From positions 86,138 through 150,137 of the forward strand of contig JAACJM010000205.1 in NCBI GenBank assembly GCA_013368315.1: a stretch of 64,000 nucleotides of DNA, in the 5' to 3' direction. The stretch is from Tetrapyrgos nigripes. Taxonomy: Eukaryota > Basidiomycota > Agaricomycetes > Agaricales > Campanellaceae. The notes beneath the pieces are model-generated. The model did no database searches. It was not told where the DNA came from and worked only from the letters and a program-made list of their open reading frames with translations. Every line of letters starts with the position of its first letter. Within the stretch, counting starts at the first letter, position 1. Below, piece by piece: positions 1 to 11,661 of this stretch. The position numbers were made by a program, and so were the translations under genes.

Positions 1-1141
1 AATGTGGGCCACCGCTGCGCGTGGCATGAGAACGAGGCCCAAATTTAGTGATTGGTGATGGCGGGAATTGCCAGCCAATCAGGAGGTAAACCTAATGAGC
101 ATGGCCGAACGCAGAAACGACGTGTAAGAATGAGTCCCTTAAAAGGGCCTCGTAGTTCGTTTACTTACCAATGAATCAAAGAGCGGCACGTACTTTGCAT
201 TTTAGACAATGCAAACTCGGCAAGTGGCCATCAACTTGTTACCTTTTCTCCTCCGTTGATTCGATCGAACATGACGCATGCGCAGCCGGAGGCAAGGTCC
301 CAGGATCCTAAGTACTCAAACTCGGCCGAAAACTTTGGGGCGAGGCCTAGAGGATCGTAACTATGGTACTCCGGCACCTCCGCGTGCGTAAAAACCCGAC
401 GCCGTTTGAGAAATTTGACCATGACAATCCATGCAACTACAGCACGAAAATCTGAACCCGACGGGTGTCTAGGGAGCCATTGGGACTGACCTGGGATATC
501 CGAGTGTGTAAAAACCCGACGCCGTTTGAGAAATTTGTATGCAACTACAGCACGAAATTTTGAACCCGACGGGTGTCGAGGGACCTACCCGCTGGCCCGC
601 TGGGACTGACCTGGGATATCATCTACACAGGGGATGTGCGGGAAGATGGGAAACGGGGAAAGCGAGAATCGGCCCATCGGGATACGAACGGGGATAGATA
701 AGAAAGTGCCACGCTCATAGCTTGGCACTGGGAGTGGCGCCAAGCAAGCAAGAGATGAGAAAAGGCTAAGAGTCTGACAAGGTAGGAATCGGAAGAGGAT
801 AGCCGAGATAAGACCGGATATGCAGTGTAAGACACAAATAAGATTGGGAAAAGTTAATAAGGTAAGGGAGGAGAGGAGATACGTATGCTGCTGCATTATG
901 CAGAGAAATCTAGTATAGAGACATCAATAACTGCAATAACAATAAAAAGCAAAAAGCTAAGCATATGTATGTAGGTAGACGATGGTAGATGGACGGTGGT
1001 ACGAAATGTGTTGTAACGTCGTAACGTTCTCTTTGATCATGCCATGTTCTTCATCCAATCCAAATTTTCGTTCCCCCAGTCCCCTGCAACATTACCAGAC
1101 CCGCAAGCAAATCTTCAACGTAGAAAGACACCACGCCAGGC
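1..1141. other. Intergenic region, no supported gene
   Basis: I see no convincing gene here. A 63-codon minus-strand frame (422 to 231) starts with ATG but overlaps the tandem duplication at 381-620 and has no recognisable domain. The 3' end of the ammonium transporter gene lies at 1142. The only structured feature is the duplication, listed separately. Confidence 0.6.
381..620. repeat. 120-bp direct tandem duplication
   Basis: Two head-to-tail copies, 381-500 and 501-620. Both contain the block TAAAAACCCGACGCCGTTTG near the start and both end in TGGGACTGACCTGGGATATC. The copies differ by small indels in the middle, so the duplication is not brand new. No function is apparent. Confidence 0.85.
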
Positions 1142-3156
1142 TCAAGCCCCCTTCTCAGACGCCGTCTCATCACTCGCTGTCTGATTCGTACTATGATTCG
1201 TATGCACGGGTTCCCTCCCTCCAGAAGTCACCCCCGAAATCGTCTTTCCACTATCCCCCATCCCAGGTCTAAACTCAATCTCATGTCCAAGCTCTTGATC
1301 CAAACCGACGTAGTCGTATGCGAATTCACCCAAATCGTACTCGTCTAGACCGACGATTTCTGCTTCTTCGTGGCCACGGATACGGAGGAAGGGGATGAAG
1401 TGCATGATCCAGAGGATGATGGTCTGTAGAGATGGAAATGGGAAAGCATTGGTTAGTTAGCCTTCATGTGGACATGTCTAGGAGGAAGAAACAACTCACA
1501 GTCATAACGAAACTATACCCAACTGCAGCAGCCGAATCAGCGAGCTGGTATCCAAGCTGGACGTAGTGATGATCGAGCCAGCCTCCGCCTATCATGACAG
1601 GAGCGCCATCGAAATTCGCAACGGATGCTTGGGCGAAGAGACCAGTGAGGACATTGCCGACGACACCACCGATGGCGTGGGAGGCGAAGACCTACAAGAA
1701 AAAGGAAATAGGAGTTAATACCAGTCGTGTAGAGGTTATTCCAAGCGGTGGGAAAGGACTCACATCAAGAGTATCGTCATAACCAAAGACAAATTTGAGC
1801 TGGGTAGCCCAGTTGCAGACGGTACCTGCTAGAGCACCGAAGAGGACGGCGGCAGGAGCACCGACGAATCCAGAGCCGGGAGTGATAGCGACGAGACCAG
1901 CGATGGCGCCAGAGCAGAAGCCGACTGCAGACCACTTGCGCTCGATACGGTAATCCTGGATGGCAGATGGTCAGCATGAGTGAGCGAGTCAAAGAACCAA
2001 GATAAAGACGGCGTAAGATGAGGCGCATAAATGCACAGAAAACGCATAACAAAACGAACTAATCACATCACACTCACCCAAAGCATCCAAGCAATCCCAC
2101 CCGTACTAGCCGCCAAATTGGTCACAAAACAAGCCATCGCTGCTCTCAAATTCGCCGAGAGCGCTGATCCTCCATTGAACCCGAACCATCCAAACCAAAG
2201 GAGAGCCGTGCCCAGAACAACATACGAAGTGTTATTAGGCTTATACGCCAACCTCTCTGTCCCATAACCTCTACGTTTCCCGAGGTAGAGGGAAATAGCT
2301 AGAGCAGCGGTTCCAGACGAAATATGCACAGGCGAACCACCAGCAAAGTCGAGACCACCCATGATAAAAGACCAGCCGGTGGGGTTCCAGGTCCAGCAAG
2401 CGATAGGGTCATATACGAGAGTGGACCAGATGAAAACAAAGGCCATGAGGGGACCGAGACGGCCGCGTTCGGCGACGGCACCGAGGGCGATCATAGGGCT
2501 GGGAGGATAACGATGAAGATTAGCGAGGGTAAGGAGAACGGAGGCATTTCAAGAAATCATAAGGCAGTGGCACCTACGTGATCCCAGCGAACATGAGCTG
2601 ATAAACACAGAAAACGAGCGACGGTATACGGGAGGAGCCGGGTGAGGGAGCACCGTCGACGTCCATCAGTCCGAAGTGTTCTAAACGCCGAGAGGATGTG
2701 CCCGTAAGTCCATGCGTCGTGCAGGTATAAGCGATCACCTACTGAGATCACCAATGAATTTACTACCCGTCTCGCTGAATGCCAGTGAGTAGCCCCAGAA
2801 GAACCACTATAACATAACGGTCAGTACGACTGACGACCAGATAGTTGAGCAAGTCTTACCTGGAACGAGACGGTCGCCAGTGTCATCATACTCAGGTAAA
2901 TCATCGATAGCGCATTCTTCCGCCGCAGGAGACCAGAGTAGAAGAAACCAAGACCAGGAATCATTAAGAACACAAGGGCAGTGGACGCTAGAATCCACGC
3001 AATGTCGCCAGGGCTGTAGACTGTCTGAGTTCCATCATCCGCAGTATAGACGATGGAATTTGCTATGTAGGCGAAAAGAAGTAACGCGTTAAATAAAACT
3101 AGATAAAAAAGGAACTTAAAAAACATACAATTGGCGTCACCCGTAATGTTTACCAT
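1142..3156 (-). CDS. AMT: Ammonium transporter, Amt/Mep family
   Basis: Plasma-membrane ammonium uptake protein. The spliced model has eight exons (3156-3129, 3062-2860, 2806-2743, 2680-2578, 2498-2078, 1955-1764, 1691-1500, 1423-1142), all with GT-AG introns in phase, giving 494 residues, the usual fungal Mep length. Visible family features: the first-helix stretch GDIAWILASTALVFLMIPG, the pore twin histidines in PVHISSG and FASHAIGG, FGWFGFNGGS, and the cytosolic tail with FLRIRGHEEAE and LGEFAYDY typical of fungal Mep2/Amt. Many hydrophobic segments fit an eleven-helix protein. The start ATG is followed by a short hydrophilic extracellular end. It is transcribed leftwards and has three GATAAG sites about 160-220 bp upstream, so nitrogen control is likely (inference). 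The family assignment is firm; which paralogue it is cannot be told. Confidence 0.95.
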
Positions 3157-4384
3157 CGTGAAAGAGTCTCTTTACGACAAGAACGCCGACAGCGGGGCAG
3201 GAATGGAAAAGTGGACAGGAAAGAGTTGGGGCCTTAAATATCATGGGCCTATATGTATTGGTTTTTCATGTTGGTGATCGGGATCCATATCTTAATTTGT
3301 CGGATTCGCACGCAGTGACTTATCGACCAATCAGAATTGAGCTTCGGTATTTCCAGGAACGATCCTTATCCTTCTTATCTTCCAAGTCAAAGCTCAATGA
3401 TCAAATTGCTGCTGTATAGGGTCTTGAAGGAAAGAACAAATATACAGTGCCTGGCCCACTGGTTCTCATCTGTCAATACTTGTTAGCGTCAATGTTCATG
3501 TACTTGTCGCCCTGCCAGCTGCAGATCTAGTATGGCAAGGGACCCCCGTACGGAAGAACGCCCTGGGTCCCCAAGCGATATCTTTCGTCCCATCAATAAT
3601 GTACATGCATCCGTGTTCGGCTTTCTCGTATCTCGTTTGGACAACTAGTTTTCCCTTTCTTCAAAATTCTGCGTCAGCGCCACACACGGATACCTCAGTC
3701 AATTGATCAGGAGTCAGGACGTCCGTACTTAGCTCACACTGTCGAAGGTAGCAGCAGCCAGTCAGGCCAAGGGCATTTCCTTTCCTTCACGACGAGCCCC
3801 ACATAAGATCTGCTGGAGTTTGCTTCTAGACCAGGGTCCTTTCACCTCTTCAATGCTGTGTAAAGCTACGAACCAAATTAGTAGTACATATGTACATAGT
3901 GCGCATCGATATCATTTATTCCTTATCTTTGAGAGCCAGGACTTCAATTGAGCCACAAATCCCTATCCGGGGAAACTTATACACATCAAAGTTCATTCAC
4001 TAGTACTTACATATCTAAGTCTCCGATATCAACAGTATCACCAGTAAGTAAGGACGAGACTTGCTAATGCGACTTTGATGTTCGGAATGTATCGACTTGG
4101 ACAGCATAGTGAATGAAAAATTTGAGGCCTAGACGGTCTCGGTACTGCCAAGCGGCGTTCATGATGAGCGGATGAGTGACCCACTCCAACTTCCAAGAAA
4201 TCACTTGCTTATAAAACTCGGGGGCAGAAGTTGATCTTATAGCAGTTTAATGGGTCAACCACTACGTGATGTGACGGCCGCGGCATGAGGCGGATAGGAG
4301 TATTTATTCCACAAGCCGTTGCCAAATAAGCCCTCGTGACCGGTTGGCAATATTTTTCGCGTCGCCTACCTCAGCCTGCCAGCG
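3157..4384. other. Divergent promoter region between the transporter and the mitochondrial protein gene
   Basis: No ORF of note lies in these 1.2 kb. The genes on both sides are transcribed away from it, so it should hold both promoters. CCAAT boxes (for example 3327-3331) and GATA-type sites lie on the transporter side. Nothing else was recognised. Confidence 0.6.
3319..3379 (-). promoter_or_regulatory. Cluster of three GATAAG sites upstream of the ammonium transporter
   Basis: CTTATC (GATAAG on the coding strand) occurs at 3319-3324, 3365-3370 and 3374-3379, 163-223 bp before the start codon, with a CCAAT box at 3327-3331. GATAAG is the binding site of AreA/Nit2-type nitrogen GATA factors, which activate ammonium permease genes in fungi. 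The sites are seen; binding is inferred. Confidence 0.5.
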
Positions 4385-5932
4385 ATGACGAGCCTGCTTG
4401 CAAGGCAGGCCCTTAGGTCGGTCTCAGTTTCGACCGCTTCTGCTTCAAGAGCATCATGTATACGTGCTGGTGGAAAAGCAAGGACAAGAACGCTACATAG
4501 CTCACCTATAGGCAAGTCCAGCTTTTTACCCGTCGTTACACACCAACTTTTTGACCCAAGTCTTTCTTTCACATTTTACGAATAAAACAGTCCAGAAGAA
4601 GAAAAAATCTGCCGCTTTTGAAGATGATATGTTTGGTGATGGAGGAGACGGGGACCTTTTCTCTGATGCGCCTAAACCCAAGAAGACGAAGGCGAAGGCA
4701 ACGGCAACGGAACCGGCGAAAGAGCCTGTAGTTGTCCAAGCTACCTCCAAGAAGCTCTCTGTAGAGGAGAAAGACAGACGTTTTGACGAACTCTTCGAGA
4801 AACTGGAAGCCTACCTGGACAAGGACATCGTTGGAAAAGCTAGACGCAGGACACCACCTCTCAAACATTCCATCTGGACTCACATGTTGCAACTCGCCAC
4901 GAAGAAGGAACAGCTCGAGCGTATGACGGAGGTGTTTGGACGATGGAGGGACGTGACGGGTTCCGGGTTGAATGTGCAGTTTGCAGAGTTGTTTGTTGGT
5001 ACGTTCGGTCTAATCTTTTTTGCAAACATCCTTTTGACGCGTCTCTTTACGCACAGACCGCTGTACTCAACTCCACTGCCCTCACCTTAGCTTACGTGTC
5101 TTTGGTGATCATGCGAAATACTCTCTCCCGCTGAGTCTCTCCGCTGCTCGTGGTCTCTTGCACTCCCTGCACATGCTACCACCCCATGGAACCAATAACG
5201 GACCTGGTGAGTCTCATCCCTTCTTTCTCTCTTTTCTTTCTGTGACGAGCATCGTACTCATACTCATATTCTCAACCCATACCCAAAACAGCCCCCTCTA
5301 CTGACGGCAAACCAACACCAACCCTATCCGACGTTATGGCTGCAGCAGCTCTCTATCGCGTCTACGACCTCAAACCTATCGTCACCGACCTTCCCAGCTG
5401 CGCTATGATCCTCGCAGCTTGTCTGAGGCATGCGTATCCCGCTGGGCTGCCTCCACTTCCCAAGAAGAAGAGCGAAGCGCAAACTACTGGCCAGGAAGGT
5501 CAGAGTGCGGGTTCGGAAGAGACCGCTACTGCTACTGTCGTTACCACGCCTAAAGGTGGTCTACCCAAAGGCGGCGTTCACGCCCTAACACTCGTAGACG
5601 CCATGCTACCCCAACTCAAAGACCTCCTCAGTCGGCTCAACCCAGCAGAATGGGCCGTACCCAACACAAATCCCGGATACGTCAGGAGGCATCTCGTCAA
5701 AGTGGAGAAAAAGGTTCGAAAGATTGATGGGGAGAAGGTGTTGATTAGGACTAAGGAGAAGGAGAGAGAGAAGGATTGGGTAAGGTGGTGTTTGAAGAAG
5801 GTGGATATGTTGACTTGGAAGAGGCAGAGGCGTGCGGGTAAGGGAGAGGGAGAAGGAGAACAAGGACGATTGATGTGGTTGAAGGAGTGGAGGGAGAAGG
5901 CTGGGCATTTGACTCCGGGACAGGCTTTATGA
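4385..5932 (+). CDS. Mitochondrially targeted conserved protein of unknown function
   Basis: The spliced model has four exons (4385-4511, 4591-4998, 5057-5206, 5292-5932) and encodes 441 residues. The first intron is GC-AG (AG|GCAAGT to ACAG); it is the only splice that keeps frame into the VQKKKKSAAFEDD segment. The N-terminus is rich in Arg, Ser and Ala with no acidic residue for about 40 residues and ends in RTLHSSP, a typical matrix presequence. A Lys/Asp/Glu-rich linker follows, then a helical region with FDELFEKLEAYLD, then a conserved-looking block with CPHLSLRVFGDHAKYSLPLS, and a basic C-terminus with many Lys-Arg-Trp. I do not recognise the family. A role in mitochondrial ribosome or RNA metabolism would be a guess from its basic character. 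The ATG at 4385 is chosen because it begins the presequence. Confidence 0.8.
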
Positions 5933-7758
5933 AGCAAGCAGGATGAAGCAGGGTGAAGCAGTGAGACTGGGGTTGTTAGTGCTACACGCGCCTAACGTCT
6001 AGGTTGAGGAAAAGTTTGTTTATACGTCTACTAATCGGTTTTACTGAATAATATACTTAAGCCTTTGGTTGCTTGCATAGACCCAACTCAGACTTGCCGG
6101 TGTTGTCCGTATTAGGCTCCGGTTTGCACCTCCTATTCTTCACGTCAATTAGTCCGCTTTGGAGACTCAGATAGGCGCAGATGACAGCGGTCATCTTTTC
6201 CTAATTTCTTTCTTCTCTTTCTCTTTCTCTTCGTTTTTCTTTTTCTCTTTTTCGTTTTCCGTTTTTCGCTCTGTGCCTTCACCGCTCTCTCCTCTTCAAC
6301 TATGCTGATCTCCTCGTCTAGCGATATACAGGCTACACTGACATGGCTATATCGATGCCTGGTAAATATGTATTTTGGACCTCTCTTCTTGAAAGCTTCT
6401 CTCGGGCCTTCGCAGCCTTCGGACCACTGTACCGCCACCCAGAGCCTTAGTCCTCCCTCATCTCACTGGAAGGCTATCCTGCTAAATACGCGTTGAAGAC
6501 AGTCTTACGGTACGTTTCCGAGTCCGATGTTAACGGAGTATCGGAGCATTTACACTGTGGACAGGGTTTGAACTGACTTTACTTTACCCTCTTTAGCCAA
6601 CAACATGCAACATGCAGTATGTTGGCGTCAGGCACCTTAAGGCCTTTGCTTTGTCCGCTAAATCACCACCGTCATCAGCGTCATCACTAGGTCCCTGATT
6701 TACTTTGCTTCGCAAGGGTTGAGGGACCAGGGTCCCACTCTGCTTTGCCTCGTTTGTAAGGGCTTCCATCAGTATATGAGCTATCACACAGTTGTCGTAC
6801 GTGTCCAGGTCAAAGCAGTGTTTCTCTGACCAGAATCGGCCGAAGTTCTGGCTCTTTCTGGCCCCTGAGTTATTTAAGCGAGAGGCAGGCTGATATCATG
6901 GTCATCGTGGGGTGGCTATTGACTTTGGTCTGAGTTACGGTGTGGACACCTGGTGGACACGATGAAAGGTCACGCTTGGGTTTTGCGTGCCTGCCTTCGC
7001 GAAAATTTCTCTCAACGGAAGTGTGCGGAGGTTTCCCTCCCGTGTTCTACATATATAGGTAAATGTCTTCTCTTCTCCTTGATGATCCAAAGATTTTCCG
7101 TTCTGAGCTCCGTCTTTCACAGCGCCTTTCATACTCTGGGAAATTTTATTGGTGGCATACTGTATGGTTCCAAGTAGGATTCTATGGACACAACATACTT
7201 GATGTCTGATCCTCATTGGATATAGGTGGGCGTACGCTCTCAGGAAACTTCAGTATCGTTCAGCTAAGCGGGCGTTTAGGAGACCGTTGCTATTCTTCTT
7301 TTCCTTCTTCGTCCCCTCGGAGGTAACCTGATTGATCAAGGGGTATAGCGAACAACTGGATACGAGCACTATGTAGTTCGCAGTAAAAATAATATGAACG
7401 ACCGTAGCGTAGTCTCTGGAAAGCCTCCTTTTCATAGGCACTCGTTACGTATAACCACCTTGTCTTGGACATCCCGTTGACATCCGATGTTGACATGATG
7501 CCTTCTTGGGTTCCTTATAATTGACATTCCGGCGCTTTCAATGGGCAAGTGCCTCTTAAAGACCGTTCCAGCTGTTTCTCGTCTTCTCTGGATGGCCCTC
7601 GCCCCAATCAGCGTCTCCAGCGTCAAATACTAGTACGCCCGCTAGCCCATCCATTCCTTCATCCCTCCCTTTCATTCTGCGCGGTCAGACCCACTGCTAT
7701 CCAACTCGAATTGCTCCACCAAGTTCTCGACAAGAAAACTCGGCTTTTGGGATTTGAC
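5933..7758. other. Intergenic region, no supported gene
   Basis: About 1.8 kb without a convincing gene. It contains a C/T-rich tract at about 6195-6265, which creates a long but low-complexity antisense frame. The part after 7550 is probably the 5' leader or promoter of the membrane protein gene starting at 7759. Nothing else was recognised. Confidence 0.55.
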
Positions 7759-10204
7759 ATGTCGGGGTTCGCTGGCTTGTTCATTACTGGAATTCGAAGT
7801 GCCTATATTCTGAGGTATTCTGAACGTGCGTCATTGAAATCGTTTTGTTTCCCTCGTATCTAACTTTCTGTATAATCTTACAGTGGCCTCAAGTGCTATC
7901 GTAGTCTACGACCATCGTACGTCCGCATTCTCCTTGTCGCGTTCGCACTCATGACAATGTTCCTGGACTTTTCTCTCTCAGTGATTACCCTAGATGACGA
8001 GGTACGCGCCGTCGGACTTGAATGGATCCATATTGCTCATCATCAACACAACTATAGATAGACTTGATTTGGGTACGTTCTTGGATTCGGGTGCATTGAT
8101 GAAGAAAACGAGACGTTGACGTTGACGCCTCAATCAGAAAAGCTCTTGGTCAATAGGGAAAGTGTTGTTCATAATCGTGAGTTCCCATCTTTCCGCTCGT
8201 TGCGCAAGTCAGCGGCTCATAGCCTCATCCTCTATTTGACGGCTCCCGCTTGCTCCATTCGCCTTTTGTTCCCTCATATCCCAACGCCGGTCCTTTTATC
8301 GTCCAACTCTTCGTTTATTGTCTGACTTGGGCGCCATTCGTAAATCATTAATCATTGCCTATCATTGTAAATGAATCAATGCCCTACCACCACCATCATC
8401 CCACCGGCGCATCTTGATCCACTAATCTTCCTTGCTTAACGCCGCTGCATAAATCACCGGCCCATTAGAACCGATACTATACGTTGGCAGCCGTCATGTG
8501 AGTACTAGTATACTTCGCATCCACTCCAACGCCCAGATATTCCCGATAACGTGGAATCCAGACTAGTGCTAACCGACTCTTTTGCCATTTTGAACCCGTT
8601 CATTTGTTCCTTCCCTGTAGATTCAACAATTACGGTGGGTAATTTTCAGGATTCTTAAACCATCACCGAGTCTGAGTCATGAACGTTCTTTTGTCTTAGG
8701 TCTTTTTGGAAGTTCATTCTCAAATACAGTGAGTACCCGCTCTGTTTATTTGCAGATCAAATCTTAGCCAATTCTCCACCACCACAAGACCGCGGACCGG
8801 CCGCGAGAGTGGTGCAGGGAGTTGGCTAGAGTGCTTCTCTTCTGAATGATGGGAAATCATAGGATTCAGTACTGACTCATTTACGTTTTTTCTTTCGTTA
8901 TTGCGCAGTTGTAAGATTACTATACGGTATCTCTTGTGGGCGTCGCTGATCTCACGGTATCATTGCTTTCCCTTTCCCTTTGGACATACAGCTGTACGTG
9001 TTCCTCTCATTTAGATATGCGGTGTATGTAACTCATGTCATTCCTCGCACAGGCCACAACTTCTTCCGATGGCAAGGATGGACGGGGTTAATTGGGTGTA
9101 TGATAGCAGAAAGTATGCACAGCACCGTTCATCGTGGCGCAACTAGTTACTGATCTGCCCTCTTCTCTCCTCTCAAAACCTATTCATTCATTGGAAACTG
9201 TGAACCAAGTTATTTTACAGATGCGTCTCTACGCATTATATTTCTTGGATAGGAAGGTACTCGTCATGATGGTGGCAACATTCATTGTGACTGCTGCCAG
9301 TTCGGCGGCTATCATGGGGGTAGTGCTGTCTAAAATTACAGGTGAGTTGGGTTAATTCCATTCTAAAGTTGCACGATTCGTCCATAATCAAGGAATACTA
9401 ATACTCCTTGATTGCTCCTCCTTGATGATCCTCTAGCCTTCTCTGTACCTATCCCTGTCATCGGCTCATTCTGCGTTCCAACTCGTATACCCAATTGGTT
9501 TTACACCTTCTGGATACCAATCCTCACCTTTGAGACAGTGTTGTGCGCGTTAGTTCTGATGAAGGGCGTCCAAACCTTCAGAGCAAGTGGCTCTCCATTT
9601 CAGAGCGGTAGAAAGTTGGTGGGGATTCTGATAAGAGACTCCGTGGTTTATTATCTGGTGTAAGTTGTCCGCTGGTCACTGAGCGAGGTTAAACTGAAAA
9701 ATGAATCTGAAACCAGGATGCTCGCAACTTACCTTACATGTCTTTTGGTATGGGTTATAGGAACAGTACGTGGTGATTTTTTCGCTCTTCTAAGGCGCTT
9801 AAATCTGAGCAACATTATCTGAACATGAACAGACCGACATGCTCGAAATCCCTATTGGCTTCTCCATCGCCATGTCCTGTGTGCTCGGTAACCGCGTCAT
9901 CCTCAACGTCCGTCTGGCAAACCGAGAAATCGAAGAGTCCAAGGTCGCCGCCACTTCTAGCAACCACCCTCCCGGTTTCGATCAACAACACTCTCATGCT
10001 CAGAGCTGGATAACCCAGGCAGGCTCAAGGATTTCTCAGGGCGCAGCGAGCATTTTGAAGTCGGCTTCAAGGTCTGAGCACGGGAAGCAGATTGATTATG
10101 ATGATCATGTTATTGACACTTTGACTGATATGGAGATGGCGCAGTTGAGGACGATGCAAGCTCATACACCAGTGCATGCTTCGGATGGGTTCATTGTGAT
10201 TTAG
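7759..10204 (+). CDS. Seven-helix membrane protein of the DUF6533 type
   Basis: An integral membrane protein of a family expanded in Agaricomycetes, molecular role unknown. I reconstruct 14 exons: 7759-7825, 7884-7916, 7982-8001, 8058-8072, 8138-8176, 8469-8497, 8621-8634, 8700-8728, 9015-9021, 9053-9112, 9210-9341, 9437-9659, 9717-9765, 9833-10204, all GT-AG and in phase, giving 362 residues. Family marks in order: SSAIVVYDHLITLDDEIDLI, SSWSIGKVLF, INRYYTLAAVIFNNYGLFG, RWQGWTGLIGCMIAE, IILQMRLYALY, and near the last helix PIGFSIAMSCVLGNRVILNV. The C-terminus is a hydrophilic cytosolic tail. The 7-nt exon (ATATGCG) and the 14-nt exon (8621-8634) are needed to keep the frame and supply expected residues, but introns 8177-8468 and 8729-9014 are long, so these two joins are the least certain. 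The gene appears intact. Confidence 0.85.
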
Positions 10205-10407
10205 AAATTGTGTATTTGGAATACTTTACTTACTGTAGATATAGTGAAAATCTGAGTTTGGTTTCTGTGCTTTGTTGCGTCGCGATGGAATGCTGTACCT
10301 GAATAGGGGCTACGCGATGCCCCGTTCTTCCCAGGGCCGTGTCTTTGGGTTTGTACCACATCTTTCCAAGCTATCATATATTCACCATGTACAGAGCACC
10401 AGTAAAC

Positions 10408-11305
10408 TTAAGTATGCGTAACCAGCACATTCCTGGCCTTATAAGTCGTCGTTCCACTAGGTCCAGGAGAACCCGAACTTCCCTCCATCTGCAAATTAAC
10501 AATCAACCACATCGCCTTGCCGACGAAACCAGCACCAAATTGCGTTGCCCTCAGAGCATTGTCCATATAGAAGTCAATCCGAACATCTTTGCCATTGGAT
10601 TCAGCAGTAAGAACTGCTTTGAGGGAATGGAAGGAAAGGTCGGCAGGCCAAGCAACTAGATCGGATCGAACGACGGCGGACGTGTTGAAGGTGTTGTACC
10701 AGTTATTGTTAGTACCTTTCCATTCGCCGATGTCAGCTTCAGGAGGCCAGCCTTGCACAGCCTAACGAAAGAGCAGGAAGATACACGTCAGCACAGGGCA
10801 TTGTACGATGACTTTGCACACACCGTGAGCCAAAATGCAGGCCAAGTTCCCTTAGCAGTGGGTGCACTAAACTCTCCCTGGATCGTCCAAGATTGTGTAG
10901 ACGTCACGGTGATCTGGGATTTGGCATGTACAACACCAGAAGCATAGTGGATTGCGGGATTAGGGTTAGCGGTCGAGGTTGGTGGTACTGGATTAGAGGT
11001 TGGGGTAGCGATGAGGGTCAAGGTACCTCCAGCAGGGTTGATGTGAGAATGGTCAGATGAAGAGCCGACCATACGTCCACCTGCATAAAACAGAGTCAAA
11101 ACGGAGGTTATTTTTCCAACGTACAAAGGAGATGAAAGGACAGTTTGAACCCACTTCCGTTATGATCTGAACCCAATGGATAGAGGTAGTTCCAGAACTG
11201 CTCGAATCTTGAGACCGAAGAGAATGAGTCCGAGGGTATCACCGTTGTTTGGGCATGCACCCCAGCAGAGAGGAAATCAGTTGCTACCACTAGACTCAAC
11301 AGCAT
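10408..11305 (-). CDS. Secreted GH16-like glycoside hydrolase
   Basis: Three exons (11305-11155, 11080-10824, 10761-10408) encode 253 residues. The N-terminus MLLSLVVATDFLSAGVHAQ is a signal peptide. The body has the concanavalin-like beta-sandwich signatures SSSDHSHINPAGGTLTL, GTWPAFWLT and the catalytic stretch PPEADIGEW. Its E-A-D-I-G-E fits the GH16 ExDxxE pattern with nucleophile and acid/base glutamates. A later WPADLSFHSL and a C-terminal beta-strand pattern match small fungal members. No GPI signal or binding module is visible. The likely substrate is a beta-glucan or related wall polysaccharide, by family only. It converges with the membrane protein gene at 10204; the two 3' ends are about 200 bp apart. 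The gene appears intact. Confidence 0.8.
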
Positions 11306-11661
11306 GGTTGTGGTTGCGAAGAAGAGAGTTCAATTTCACTCGCATTTATAACGTCGCAAATTATCCGCGTTTTTTCCAACAATCATAAGGTATGCTTAAG
11401 GCCGCGGGACGCGGCATCCCCGACTCCGTAGAGTTTGAGATGATGATGACAGAAGAGTGTATACCATGGATATTACTAGTAATCGTACAGAGATAAACGT
11501 TAGAGTATGAGACGATGATGACAGAAGAGTGTATACTATGGATACTACTAGCAATCGTACAGAGATTGTATAAGTACAAGAACTGTTTGATGAGAAAGAG
11601 CATATTGTTCATCGAAGAGTAACGAAGCGGCTAGTACATGATGGATTTAGAAAGATATAAA
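11306..11661. other. Intergenic region with a short direct repeat
   Basis: No gene. It lies between the start of the hydrolase gene and the 3' end of the next minus-strand gene, and holds the 64-bp direct repeat listed next. Confidence 0.6.
11431..11566. repeat. Two direct copies of a 64-bp unit, 72 bp apart
   Basis: Copies at 11431-11494 and 11503-11566 share GACAGAAGAGTGTATAC and AATCGTACAGAGAT and differ at a few transitions. They lie just upstream of the hydrolase gene start. No known element was recognised. Confidence 0.8.

Noticed and set aside
231..422. 63-codon minus-strand ORF
   Set aside because: It overlaps the tandem duplication and has no domain, splice context or continuation; chance cannot be excluded.
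5578..5937. 119-codon antisense ORF over the mitochondrial protein gene
   Set aside because: Shadow of the last exon; low-complexity Ser/Leu/Pro translation.
6145..6438. Lys/Arg-rich 97-codon ORF
   Set aside because: Translation of a C/T-rich tract; no gene structure.
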